NCBI GenBank assembly: GCA_038256565.1
Contig: JBBSKG010000003.1
Location: 1-46,675, forward strand
Origin: JACOTK01 sp038256565
Lineage (GTDB): Bacteria; Actinomycetota; Acidimicrobiia; Acidimicrobiales; CADCSY01
Direction: 5' to 3'
DNA: 46,675 nt
Part shown: positions 6,657 to 13,599 of the stretch, in pieces
How the letters are laid out: each line of letters begins with the position of its first letter
Numbering within the stretch: the stretch's first letter is position 1
The notes under the pieces: model-generated
Told to the model about the DNA's origin: nothing
The model's input: only the letters and a program-made list of their open reading frames with translations
Database searches by the model: none
Program-made: the position numbers and the translations under genes

Positions 6657-7682
6657 TCAGACGATACCGAGGTCGGTGAGGAGGGCCAACGTGCCTTCCA
6701 AATCATCGAGCTCGTTGAGATCAATGTCCGGCAAGGTCAGGTTGTCGAGCGTAGGGACGTTTTCCACTGGCTCGACGCCCTCAACCAAGGGGACCTCAAA
6801 GGTCTTCTCGGCGAAGTAGCTCTGCGCCTGCGTCGAAAGCAGGAAGCTGATGAACCTCTCCGCCTCGGCAGTATTGCCCGCCGTGTCGAGAATGCCGCCT
6901 CCGGCCACGTTCACCAGGCCCCCGGGGTCACCGTCACCGAAGAACTTGTTGGCCACGGCCAGATCAGGATTCGCTGCCTTCAACTGATAGGCGTAGTAGT
7001 GGTTGACGAAGCCCACGTCGATCTCCCCGGTGCCTACCGCTTCGACAATGGCGCTGTTCTTATCGAACACCGCCGGCTTGTTGGCCTGGATGCCCTGAAG
7101 CCAGGAACGGGCGCCATTCTCACTCTTGAGCACTCGCAGACCGGTGACAAAGGCATGGAAAGAGCCGTTGGTCGGTGCCCAGCCAATACGGCCACTCCAC
7201 GCAGGGTCCGTAAAATCCAGGATGGAACCGGGCAGGTCGGCCTCGGTGAGCTTCGTGGTGTTGTAGACGACAACACGGGCACGAGCTGAGGTGCCGACCC
7301 AACGGCCCTCGGTGTCCTTCAGGCCGGCGGGCACCTTGTCAAGTTGCTCCTTGGACAACTCGACAAGCCGACCCTCAGCTGCGAGGGCGCCAAGAGCACC
7401 CGCGTCTTGACCGAAGAAGACATCCGCAGGCGAGTTCTCACCTTCCTCGAGAATCTGGGCAGCCATCTCAGCAGTGTCGCCGTAGCGAATCTCGACCGAG
7501 ATACCGGTTGCCTCTTCAAACTGCTTGATGAGCGGCCCGATCAGCTCCTCGTTGCGGCCCGAGTAGATCACCAACGAGCCATCACCCCCGGACTCCGAAG
7601 CCGTCTCCTTGTTACCGCCGCAGGCCGCAGCCAACAGTGCTATGCCTAAGAACAGGGTAAGGACCTTGATCCATGATCTCAT
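6657..7682 (-). CDS. fbpA: Ferric iron-binding lipoprotein of the FbpABC importer
   Basis: The protein has 341 residues from the ATG at 7680-7682, chosen because GGAGG lies 6-7 bases upstream. The N-terminus MRSWIKVLTLFLGIALL ends in the lipobox LAAAC, so the protein should be a lipid-anchored extracellular receptor. Family features include SLVIYSGRNEELIGPLIKQF at the start of the mature domain and the adjacent tyrosines in NHYYAYQL, which ligate Fe(III) in FbpA proteins. It captures ferric iron and hands it to FbpB. A promoter and a DtxR/IdeR-like palindrome lie directly upstream, indicating iron repression of the operon. Confidence 0.9.
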   Translation of the reverse strand: MRSWIKVLTLFLGIALLAAACGGNKETASESGGDGSLVIYSGRNEELIGPLIKQFEEATGISVEIRYGDTAEMAAQILEEGENSPADVFFGQDAGALGALAAEGRLVELSKEQLDKVPAGLKDTEGRWVGTSARARVVVYNTTKLTEADLPGSILDFTDPAWSGRIGWAPTNGSFHAFVTGLRVLKSENGARSWLQGIQANKPAVFDKNSAIVEAVGTGEIDVGFVNHYYAYQLKAANPDLAVANKFFGDGDPGGLVNVAGGGILDTAGNTAEAERFISFLLSTQAQSYFAEKTFEVPLVEGVEPVENVPTLDNLTLPDIDLNELDDLEGTLALLTDLGIV

Positions 7683-7703
7683 CAGCTTCCTCCAAGATAT
7701 AAA

Positions 7704-7719
7704 GTTAGGTGTACCTAAC
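7704..7719 (-). promoter_or_regulatory. DtxR/IdeR-like iron box upstream of fbpA
   Basis: GTTAGGTGTACCTAAC has perfect 7-base arms (GTTAGGT/ACCTAAC) and a 2-base centre. It shares the TTAGGT and ACCTAA cores of actinobacterial DtxR/IdeR boxes, though with a shorter spacing than the 19-bp consensus. It sits immediately after the -10, at the expected transcription start, where a bound repressor would block transcription. Confidence 0.65.
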
Positions 7720-7748
7720 TCTATAGGGAAACCTGACCTACTGTCCAA
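7720..7748 (-). promoter_or_regulatory. Promoter of fbpABC
   Basis: On the minus strand: -35 TTGGAC (7743-7748), 17-base spacer, -10 TATAGA (7720-7725), then the iron palindrome at the start site and the fbpA ribosome site. The arrangement supports a single iron-regulated operon. Confidence 0.6.
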
Positions 7749-8006
7749 AGGGCCAGTCGGCCGCGATACTTGCAGCGCACGTCGGTCGTCCGTTTGGTGG
7801 GTAGTGGGTACACATGGCAGAGATGGGCGCCGTTGACCGGCTCTCGTGCCACGTCCAACAGCGGAACGATGTCCTGACGGTCGTCAGCTAAGCTCTCAGC
7901 CGTCAGCTCCCATCGCTCGTCGGGCTCGAGTTTGGAGATACTCGAAATCGCCATCGAGCGCGGCGAGACCCATTGACTTCTGAGGTAATTCAGATTTTCT
8001 CACGGT
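7749..8006. other. Stretch without a firmly supported gene
   Basis: There is a weak minus-strand frame of 77 codons ending at 7721, with no recognisable motif; its end overlaps the fbpA promoter, so I do not call it a gene. Nothing else was seen. Confidence 0.3.
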
Positions 8007-8462
8007 ATGACTGTTGTCGAGCGACCGTTCTCGGAGTTCTTGCGTCGGCCCAAAGATGTCGTGGCTGAGTTGTCCGAGCATGACGTGCTGCTCCGGCGTC
8101 GGAACGCGCCTGCGCTGCACTTGAGCCAGGCCGACCGCGACGATGACCGGTCCAAGACCTTTGAGGCGCTCGCACGGTTGTTGCGCAACCTCGCAGTGCA
8201 CAGTCCTGCAGCGCTGGACAGTGCCGTCGACGATGTCTTCGCGTGGGTCACGTTTCTGCCGAATGCGGACCGCTGACTCTTCATCGAGGCGCTCACCAGG
8301 ACCCTCGTCGGTGCAGCTTCTGTCGAGAGCTACTCGCCCGTGGCGCAGCTCCTTCGGGAGTGGAAGGCCACAGCAGAGATCCATGCCGACCCGACCCTCG
8401 CTCGGCGACTCCGCAAGCGGATCGATGCAGACGGCGAGCTTGTCGCGGCACCCGTCGGCTGA
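8007..8462 (+). pseudogene. Phd/YefM-like antitoxin gene with an internal stop
   Basis: The frame opens with MTVVERPFSEFLRRPKDVVA, then ELSEHDVLLRRRNAPALHLS, resembling Phd-type antitoxins in which an N-terminal DNA-binding part is followed by a toxin-binding tail. It meets TGA at 8274-8276 after 89 residues. The same frame continues open with LFIEALTRTLVGAASVESYS, then LLREWKATAEIHADPTLARR to TGA at 8460-8462. The text before and after the stop reads as one protein of about 151 residues, so the TGA looks like a nonsense mutation (an Arg CGA-to-TGA change is one possibility). A shortened 89-residue product could still be made. Confidence 0.65.
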
Positions 8463-8468
8463 CGGCCG

Positions 8469-8663
8469 ATGCCGAAGCGCAAGGAGCGGGTCGCGCCTCC
8501 TCCTGGCGCAGGCGGGTGGGACCTTCGCTACGCCAACAGCGACGCCGTCAAGGGTTGGCAGTAGATCACCGCAGGTGGCCGACTCTGGTACTGCATCGAC
8601 GACAAGGCGAAGACCGTCTGGCTCACCGACGCTCACGTCGGTCACCCAAAGGCGACGGAGTAG
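8469..8663 (+). pseudogene. Broken toxin gene partner of the Phd-like antitoxin
   Basis: ATG at 8469, six bases after the antitoxin frame, gives MPKRKERVAPPPGAGGWDLR, then YANSDAVKGWQ and a TAG at 8562-8564. The same frame resumes with ITAGGRLWYCIDDKAKTVWL, then TDAHVGHPKATE and TAG at 8661-8663. The end matches the style of small RelE-like toxins (GGRLWYxIDD...VWLTxAxxGHPKxTE). The length is well below a usual toxin and the core is missing, which suggests an internal deletion as well as the stop. The pair is probably dead. Confidence 0.6.
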
Positions 8664-8770
8664 CGCAACGCCGACGGGAGATGCATTTTCCAACCCCTCG
8701 GGCCCATCACAGGGCGAGCTGGGTCTTCAGGCCTGGTCGATATGCTCCCCAACCACCGGCGATCCCCACT

Positions 8771-8960
8771 TCAACCGGCTCGGCGCACCACGGGATGGCC
8801 ATCACGCACCATCTTGGCGATCGAGCGGTTGTCGCCAAGATGGTCCCCCACGCCCACGACAAGGTCCTGGCCGACAGCGCATGCCAAACGCTCCAGGGTT
8901 TCGAGGCTGAGCGATGCTGGTTGAGCAGAAATCTCACGCTGCTTCCAGACGGCGAACGGC
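8771..8960 (-). pseudogene. XRE-type HTH antitoxin fragment
   Basis: The minus-strand frame ending in TGA at 8771-8773 encodes REISAQPASLSLETLERLAC, then AVGQDLVVGV, similar to the last helices of XRE domains (S-x-ETLERLAxAxGxDLxVG). A short tail DNRSIAKMVRDGHPVVRRAG follows. Neither the recognition helix nor a start is present. It lies head-on to the truncated caspase-like gene, so it is a fragment left by rearrangement. Confidence 0.4.
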
Positions 8961-9591
8961 TCGTGGCAGCGCTCTGGATGGGTGCTACTCGAGTCATACG
9001 GTCGATTTCGGCAATGCCCGGGCGAACAAGGTCAGCACTGCGGCCGACTTCACCTACACCTTCAACATCTGCAACGGCCTTGACGAGGCGCTGCGTGATG
9101 CAGGCCATACCCGTGGTTTCTACTGGGCCAATCAGGACTGTTGGGAGACCGACATCCGTGACACGGACCAAGGCGGCGATGACGTCACCTATGTCGACAA
9201 CGTCGATCTGTTCTTCATCATGACGCATGGCAACAACGACTCGGGCGTGGCCCGCATGCTCTACGACACACCGATGAACGAGTGACGCACCCATGCCGAC
9301 GAATGGCAGCTCGGCGAGATCGGAGCACTTCGTCTCGGCATCAGCACCGACTCCGTCGAGCGCCAGGAAACGTTCTCCGCAAAGCACGGTCTCGACTTTC
9401 CCCTGCTCTCGGACCCCGATCGAGCCATCGCCGCCGCCTTCGGTGTCAAGCGCCCCGGGCCACTGTTCAACCGCCGCGTCACCTTCGTCATCGGAACCGA
9501 TCGGGTCATCATCGAGACCATCACCAGCGAGACCAACATGGATGCCCATGGCGACAGAGCCATCGCCGCGCTGCGGGCGCAGCTGAGCTGA
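8914..9591 (+). pseudogene. Chimera: caspase-like N-terminal half joined to a peroxiredoxin C-terminal half
   Basis: One frame runs 8914-9591 with a TGA at 9283-9285. Before the stop it encodes CYSSHTVDFGNARANKV, FYWANQDCWETDIRD and VDLFFIMTHGNNDSGVARML, the N-terminal half of a paralogue of the gene at 1-470, including a His-Gly motif after a hydrophobic strand. Bases 9251-9319 match 1-69 at 65 of 69 positions, and the TGA replaces the TGG at 33-35. After 9319 the frame switches to LGISTDSVERQETFSAKHGL, then DFPLLSDPDRAIAAAFGVKR and TFVIGTDRVIIETI, the second half of a Prx/BCP-type peroxiredoxin lacking its peroxidatic Cys region. The 8914 start is nominal. Confidence 0.7.
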
Positions 9592-9756
9592 GAGGCGGCG
9601 AGCTGGCGTGCCCGGGCTCGCCGGCGAATACTCCTCGCTGCCGGCAGGCTGACGATGAGCCGGTCGGACGAGGGTATCCAAAGGAGCACACGTGGAGGTT
9701 CAAATCGGCCGATAGGGAGCCGCCCGGAGGCGGCTCCCTATCGTCGTCTGGCGGGT
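9592..9756. other. Intergenic stretch with a strong hairpin
   Basis: No gene is supported. The right part carries the perfect 14-base hairpin listed separately. Confidence 0.4.
9711..9742 (-). terminator. Transcription terminator of amt-glnK
   Basis: GATAGGGAGCCGCC (9711-9724) and GGCGGCTCCCTATC (9729-9742) form a perfect 14-base stem with a 4-base loop, 14 bases after the glnK stop. There is no long U-tract, as is common for actinobacterial terminators. Confidence 0.75.
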
Positions 9757-10098
9757 TCAGATCGCGTCGGCACCCTTCTCACCGGTGCGGATCCGCTGAA
9801 CGTGGTCGACCAAGGTGACCCAGATCTTGCCGTCGCCGATCTTGCCGGTGTTGGCTGCCTGGGCGATGACAGCGGCGACGCTCTCCGCCTGTTCGGTCGC
9901 CACGAGCACTTCGACCTTGACCTTGGGTACGAAGTCGACGGCGTACTCCGCACCGCGGTAGGTCTCGGTGTGGCCACCCTGGCGGCCGAACCCCTTAACC
10001 TCCGTAATTGTCATCCCGGTGACGCCTGCCCCCTTGAGGGCGTCGTTCACGGAGTCAAGTACGAAGGGCTTGATGACAGCCGTTACGAGGCTAAGCAT
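9757..10098 (-). CDS. glnK: Nitrogen regulatory protein P-II
   Basis: The 113-residue protein is the usual PII length. It senses 2-oxoglutarate, ATP and ADP, and binds the ammonium channel. It begins MLSLVTAVIKPFVLDSVNDA; the T-loop GRQGGHTETYRGAEYAVDFV contains Tyr52, equivalent to the modified Tyr51 (uridylylated in E. coli, adenylylated in actinobacteria). The C-terminal signature GKIGDGKIWVTLVD is the PII B-loop. A GGAG ribosome site precedes the ATG. It lies 14 bases after amt, the classical amtB-glnK pairing, and is followed by a strong terminator. Confidence 0.95.
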   Translation of the reverse strand: MLSLVTAVIKPFVLDSVNDALKGAGVTGMTITEVKGFGRQGGHTETYRGAEYAVDFVPKVKVEVLVATEQAESVAAVIAQAANTGKIGDGKIWVTLVDHVQRIRTGEKGADAI

Positions 10099-10112
10099 AG
10101 TGATCTCCTCTC

Positions 10113-11552
10113 TCAGCCCGTCGTCGACGGGGTGCGGTCAGGGGTGACGCCCGGCATGCCGAGCGTGAGGTGGGTGTCGAGGCCGTAGCCGCTGGTGCCG
10201 TGCTCCTCGACGTCGAGGCCGTTGATCTCCTCCTCCGGGGTGACCCGGAGCCCGATGGTGTGCTTGATAGCCAGGAACAGGAGCCCGGCGACCCCGGCCA
10301 CCCAGATGAAATGCACGCCGATGAAACTCAACTGGGTCCACAGCTGATCGAGACCGCCGCCGTAAAAGAACCCGGCATCCTCACGGCCCAGGAATGCATC
10401 GTCGTACTGGGCGAAGAACGCGATCGACAGGGTGCCGAAGGTGCCGCACACACCATGCACGGAGATGGCACCGACCGGATCGTCGATCTTGAGCCGATCG
10501 AAGAAGGCGACGGCGAACACCACGATCGCACCGCCGATGGCACCGATGATGATGGCGTCACGGGTCGAGACCGCCCCGACGGGTGCCGTGATCGACACCA
10601 GTCCGGCGAGGAGACCGTTCGCCGCCATGGAGACGTCCGGCTTCCCGTCGCGCAGCCAGTTGACGACCATCGCGATGACCGCGCCAGCGCAGCCCGCGAC
10701 GAGGGTCTTCACGGCCAGCTGGCTCACGAAGGAATCGGCGGCGAGCTCAGAGCCCGGGTTGAAACCGAACCAGCCGATGAGCAAGATGAGCGCGCCCAGC
10801 ACCACGAAGGCGATGTTGTGGCCGGGGATCCCCCGGGGCTTGCCGTCAGTGCCGTACTTGCCGATGCGGGGCCCGAGCACGATGGCACCCATCAGGGCAG
10901 CCCACCCGCCAGTGGCGTGCACGATGGTCGAGCCGGCGAAGTCCGAGAACGGGAACTCGCGCTGCGTAAGCCAGCCGCCACCCCAGCTCCAGCTGAGCAC
11001 CACCGGGTAGATGAGGGCGGTGATGACCAGCGAGTAGAAGAAGTACGACTTGAACTTCGTGCGCTCGGCCATGGCACCCGACACGATCGTGGCTGCCGTG
11101 GCGGCAAACGCGGCTTGGAAGAAGAAGAACGTCGCCGGCGACAGGTTAAGTACGGCGATACCCTCAGCGTCCTCGATGCCCGGGATGCCGACGCCCATCC
11201 AGCTGAACCAGCCGCCCAGAGCCTCGTTGCCGAAGCCAATGGAGTAGCCGACCAGAGCGAACGCCAGGACGCCAGCCATGCAGTCCATCAGGTTCTTCAT
11301 CATGATGTTGCCGACGTTCTTGGCCCTGGTGAGGCCAGCCTCAACGAGGGCGAACCCGGCCTGCATGAAGAACACAAGCACACCGGCGAGGAACACCCAG
11401 ATGTTGTCGAGGATGACCTGGCTGGCGAAGCCCTCCTCCTGTGCCGACGCAGGCCCAGCGAAGGCCACCAGGGCGGTCATCGCCACGCCAAGACCGACCA
11501 GGAGCTTGGTCAGCCGCCAGCGACGGCGTTTAGGATCAGGTGGGGCATGCAT
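10113..11552 (-). CDS. amt: Ammonium transporter
   Basis: The 479-residue membrane channel imports ammonium. The N-terminus has a signal-like segment (MTALVAFAGPASAQ) before the first of about 11 membrane helices. The twin pore histidines are visible in DFAGSTIVHATGGW and in DPVGAISVHGVCGTFG, and Trp/Phe gate residues occur in WFSWMG and FFFFQAAFAATAATIVSGA. The cytoplasmic tail EEEINGLDVEEHGTSGYGL is typical of Amt proteins that interact with PII. AAGGAG lies about 10 bases before the ATG. It is first in the amt-glnK unit, with a GlnR-type operator about 350 bases upstream. Confidence 0.95.
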   Translation of the reverse strand: MHAPPDPKRRRWRLTKLLVGLGVAMTALVAFAGPASAQEEGFASQVILDNIWVFLAGVLVFFMQAGFALVEAGLTRAKNVGNIMMKNLMDCMAGVLAFALVGYSIGFGNEALGGWFSWMGVGIPGIEDAEGIAVLNLSPATFFFFQAAFAATAATIVSGAMAERTKFKSYFFYSLVITALIYPVVLSWSWGGGWLTQREFPFSDFAGSTIVHATGGWAALMGAIVLGPRIGKYGTDGKPRGIPGHNIAFVVLGALILLIGWFGFNPGSELAADSFVSQLAVKTLVAGCAGAVIAMVVNWLRDGKPDVSMAANGLLAGLVSITAPVGAVSTRDAIIIGAIGGAIVVFAVAFFDRLKIDDPVGAISVHGVCGTFGTLSIAFFAQYDDAFLGREDAGFFYGGGLDQLWTQLSFIGVHFIWVAGVAGLLFLAIKHTIGLRVTPEEEINGLDVEEHGTSGYGLDTHLTLGMPGVTPDRTPSTTG

Positions 11553-11616
11553 GGGTGGGTTTCTCCTTAATGCAGGTGCCGATCACAACAACGGCGCGAC
11601 ACACAAGGCGACGCCA

Positions 11617-11826
11617 TCAGATCAGCAGTCGGCTGCGACCCGGACGGGCCGCAGGATCATCCGGCGCGTTGCGCCGAGAGCGTGACGGCCAGAGCCGGCA
11701 CGGGACTGGGACAAAGCGACCATCGACTGGCGGGGCATCGCCCCACGGAGCCCCGATGGCGCTCGAATCGACGCCCGAGAAGTGCAGCAGCACACTGGGA
11801 AACAAGCCTGCGATCGCTCGCCTCAT
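11617..11826 (-). CDS. Small ORF in the amt leader
   Basis: ATG at 11824-11826 is preceded by AGGAGGT at good spacing; GTG nine bases earlier is the alternative start. It encodes 69 residues beginning MRRAIAGLFPSVLLHFSGVD and ending in a basic, Pro/Arg-rich tail, with no recognised family. It lies between the amt promoter region and amt, so it would be co-transcribed. It could be a leader peptide, a small membrane-associated protein, or chance coding; the ribosome site is the main support. Confidence 0.35.
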   Translation of the reverse strand: MRRAIAGLFPSVLLHFSGVDSSAIGAPWGDAPPVDGRFVPVPCRLWPSRSRRNAPDDPAARPGRSRLLI

Positions 11827-11852
11827 CGGTGCCACCTCCTCCCACGGTCAGT

Positions 11853-11872
11853 GACAGGTGCTCCCACCTGTC
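11853..11872. other. Hairpin in the amt 5' leader
   Basis: GACAGGTG and CACCTGTC form a perfect 8-base stem around CTCC, just downstream of the predicted amt transcription start and upstream of the small leader frame. It is a possible mRNA stability or regulatory element. Confidence 0.4.
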
Positions 11873-11881
11873 GTCTGTCTG

Positions 11882-11935
11882 ACAGTAGAGGGACCTGGTT
11901 TCAACCTCGTTAGCCCACTGTTACGAGCGGGGAAC
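11882..11935 (-). promoter_or_regulatory. GlnR-type operator and -10 for amt-glnK
   Basis: On the minus strand four 5-mers recur at 11-base spacing: GTTCC-N6-GTAAC-N6-CTAAC-N6-GAAAC (11935 down to 11898). This is the arrangement of actinobacterial GlnR operators (gTnAC-N6-GnAAC repeated). The second half, GCTAAC-N6-GAAAC, fits fully; the first has one mismatch. A -10-like TACTGT (11882-11887) follows ten bases later, so a bound GlnR would sit at the -35 position as an activator. Confidence 0.6.
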
Positions 11936-12134
11936 CAGTTCCTGACGACTTTCTGACGTACTTCTTTCCGACCTCCATCGCCCGCTCGGGTGGTGATGCG
12001 GTCGACCCACAGCGGCTCGATGGGTGGCCGCACGTTCCAGAGCATGGCGAGCGTTCTCGTACGTCAAGGTGGCTACGTCGATCCAGCACCCTCGATCGAT
12101 CACGCCGCTTAAGGTGCCCTGACCAGGGAGAATT
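11936..12134. other. Spacer between amt regulatory region and tRNA-Ala
   Basis: No gene is supported. A short inverted repeat CCCTG-GT-CAGGG lies just after the 3' end of tRNA-Ala and may help terminate it. The transition from GC-rich sequence starts to show here. Confidence 0.35.
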
Positions 12135-12211
12135 TGGTGGAGACGATGGGAATCGAACCCACGACCCCCTGCTTGCAAAGCAGGTGCTCTAGCCAACTGA
12201 GCTACGTCCCC
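12135..12211 (-). tRNA. alaT: tRNA-Ala(UGC)
   Basis: The minus strand folds as a tRNA: acceptor GGGGACG pairs with CGTCTCC (one G-U), D-arm GCTCAGTTGGCTAGAGC, anticodon stem CTGCT/AGCAG with loop TTGCAAA giving anticodon TGC, and T-arm with GGTTCGATTCC. The CCA end is encoded (12135-12137). It lies at the base-composition boundary, its 3' end facing the accessory region. Confidence 0.95.
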
Positions 12212-12336
12212 TTGAAGGCAATCAGTGCTGCCTTGTTCTGACGTGTGGGACCGGGCAAGCTATAACCAGGCCACGAACAGGGCAAGCCAATCCTAGCGTT
12301 TCTTTCACGACTGCCCTGCAAGAGAGGACCACGGCA

Positions 12337-13599
12337 ATGCTTTCCACCCACACTACTGACTCAAATACTCATGCCAATACAATTCTCAAATCTAACCTGA
12401 ACGAACGTTACTGCCAGGTCCGTTCACTAACTGAATACTTAAGCCAACCGCTGTCGGCCGAAGACCAGTGCATTCAGTCAATGCCTGATGTCAGCCCAAC
12501 AAAATGGCATCGGGCTCATACCTCATGGTTCTTCGAAACCTTCCTGTTGAGTCCGTTGCTCGATGGATACAAAGTCTTTCACCCTGATTATGGGTATCTC
12601 TTCAACTCCTATTACGAAACGGTTGGACCACGCCATGCCCGTCACGAACGAGGTCTGCTCTCCAGACCAAGCGCTGACGAAATCGGCATCTATAGAACCT
12701 ATGTTGACGAAGCTATGGGCACCTTGTTTGACCAGCCTCTTAGCATCGAAAACCAAGAATTAATCGAGCTGGGTCTTCACCACGAACAGCAACATCAAGA
12801 ACTGTTACTCATGGACATCAAACACGTCTTCTGGTCCAACCCAATGCGGCCTCCCTACTCTTTGTCGCCGAACCAGGAGGGCATCGCCCTTGAACCCCCG
12901 GCTCGTCCCAGTACCTCGCCGAGCTGGTTATCCAATCCAGGTGGACTCATTGACATCGGTCACGACCAGACCAGACCAGACACCTTTGCTTTCGACAATG
13001 AGTACCCACGTCATCGAGTCCATCTCAACCCCTTCCTTATTGGTACCTCATTAGTAACCAACGATGAATGGTTGGCCTTCATCGATGATGGTGGCTACAG
13101 CCGTGCTGAACTGTGGACTTCTGATGGCTGGACAACCGCTTGTATCAACCGCTGGGAAGCACCTTTGTACTGGGAGCACAACGGCTCTCAGTGGACGCAT
13201 TTCACGCTTGAGGGGATCAATCCAATCGAACCCAATCGGCCCGTCGTTCATGTGAGCTGGTATGAAGCTGATGCGTATGCCCGTTGGACGGGATGTCGTC
13301 TTCCCACGGAATCAGAATGGGAACAAGCCGCTTTCGCCGAGAGTCCGATCTGTGGATCTCCTCACCAGTGGCATGGCTCAGTCTGGCAATGGACTTCTAG
13401 TGCTTACTCTCCTTATCCCGGTTTTCAGCCAGCAGCGGGAGCGGTCGGCGAATACAACGGAAAGTTCATGGTCAACCAACAAGTACTGCGTGGCAGCGCA
13501 TGGGCAACCCCACCCTCGCACGCTCGCAACACTTACCGAAACTTCTTCCCCCCAAGTGCACGATGGGCCTTTAGCGGCCTGCGATTGGTACAAAACTGA
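12337..13599 (+). CDS. egtB: Hercynylcysteine sulfoxide synthase EgtB
   Basis: The 420-residue non-haem iron enzyme joins hercynine to a thiol (gamma-glutamylcysteine or cysteine) with O2 in ergothioneine synthesis. The N-terminal DinB-like domain carries WHRAHTSWFFE (His61) and HHEQQHQELL (His149, His153), matching the three-His iron site. The C-terminal FGE-sulfatase domain spans roughly residues 200-420, with GGLIDIGHD, PVVHVSWYEADAYARW, RLPTESEWEQAA and the RGSAWA...RNTYRNFFPP ending. Its stop overlaps the start of egtD by one base. No egtA, egtC or egtE is nearby. Confidence 0.92.
   Translation: MLSTHTTDSNTHANTILKSNLNERYCQVRSLTEYLSQPLSAEDQCIQSMPDVSPTKWHRAHTSWFFETFLLSPLLDGYKVFHPDYGYLFNSYYETVGPRHARHERGLLSRPSADEIGIYRTYVDEAMGTLFDQPLSIENQELIELGLHHEQQHQELLLMDIKHVFWSNPMRPPYSLSPNQEGIALEPPARPSTSPSWLSNPGGLIDIGHDQTRPDTFAFDNEYPRHRVHLNPFLIGTSLVTNDEWLAFIDDGGYSRAELWTSDGWTTACINRWEAPLYWEHNGSQWTHFTLEGINPIEPNRPVVHVSWYEADAYARWTGCRLPTESEWEQAAFAESPICGSPHQWHGSVWQWTSSAYSPYPGFQPAAGAVGEYNGKFMVNQQVLRGSAWATPPSHARNTYRNFFPPSARWAFSGLRLVQN

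Noticed and set aside
7721..7954. 77-codon minus-strand frame upstream of fbpA
   Set aside because: Its end overlaps the fbpA promoter and iron box, it has no ribosome site or motif, and its composition is not convincing.
8707..9681. 324-codon open frame on the minus strand
   Set aside because: It runs antisense to the caspase-peroxiredoxin chimera and has no motif; GC-rich sequence leaves such frames open by chance. The plus-strand frame explains the region.
10170..11570. 466-codon plus-strand frame
   Set aside because: It is the reverse complement of amt in a GC-rich gene; its composition (long Asp/Glu/Arg/His runs) is that of an antisense shadow.
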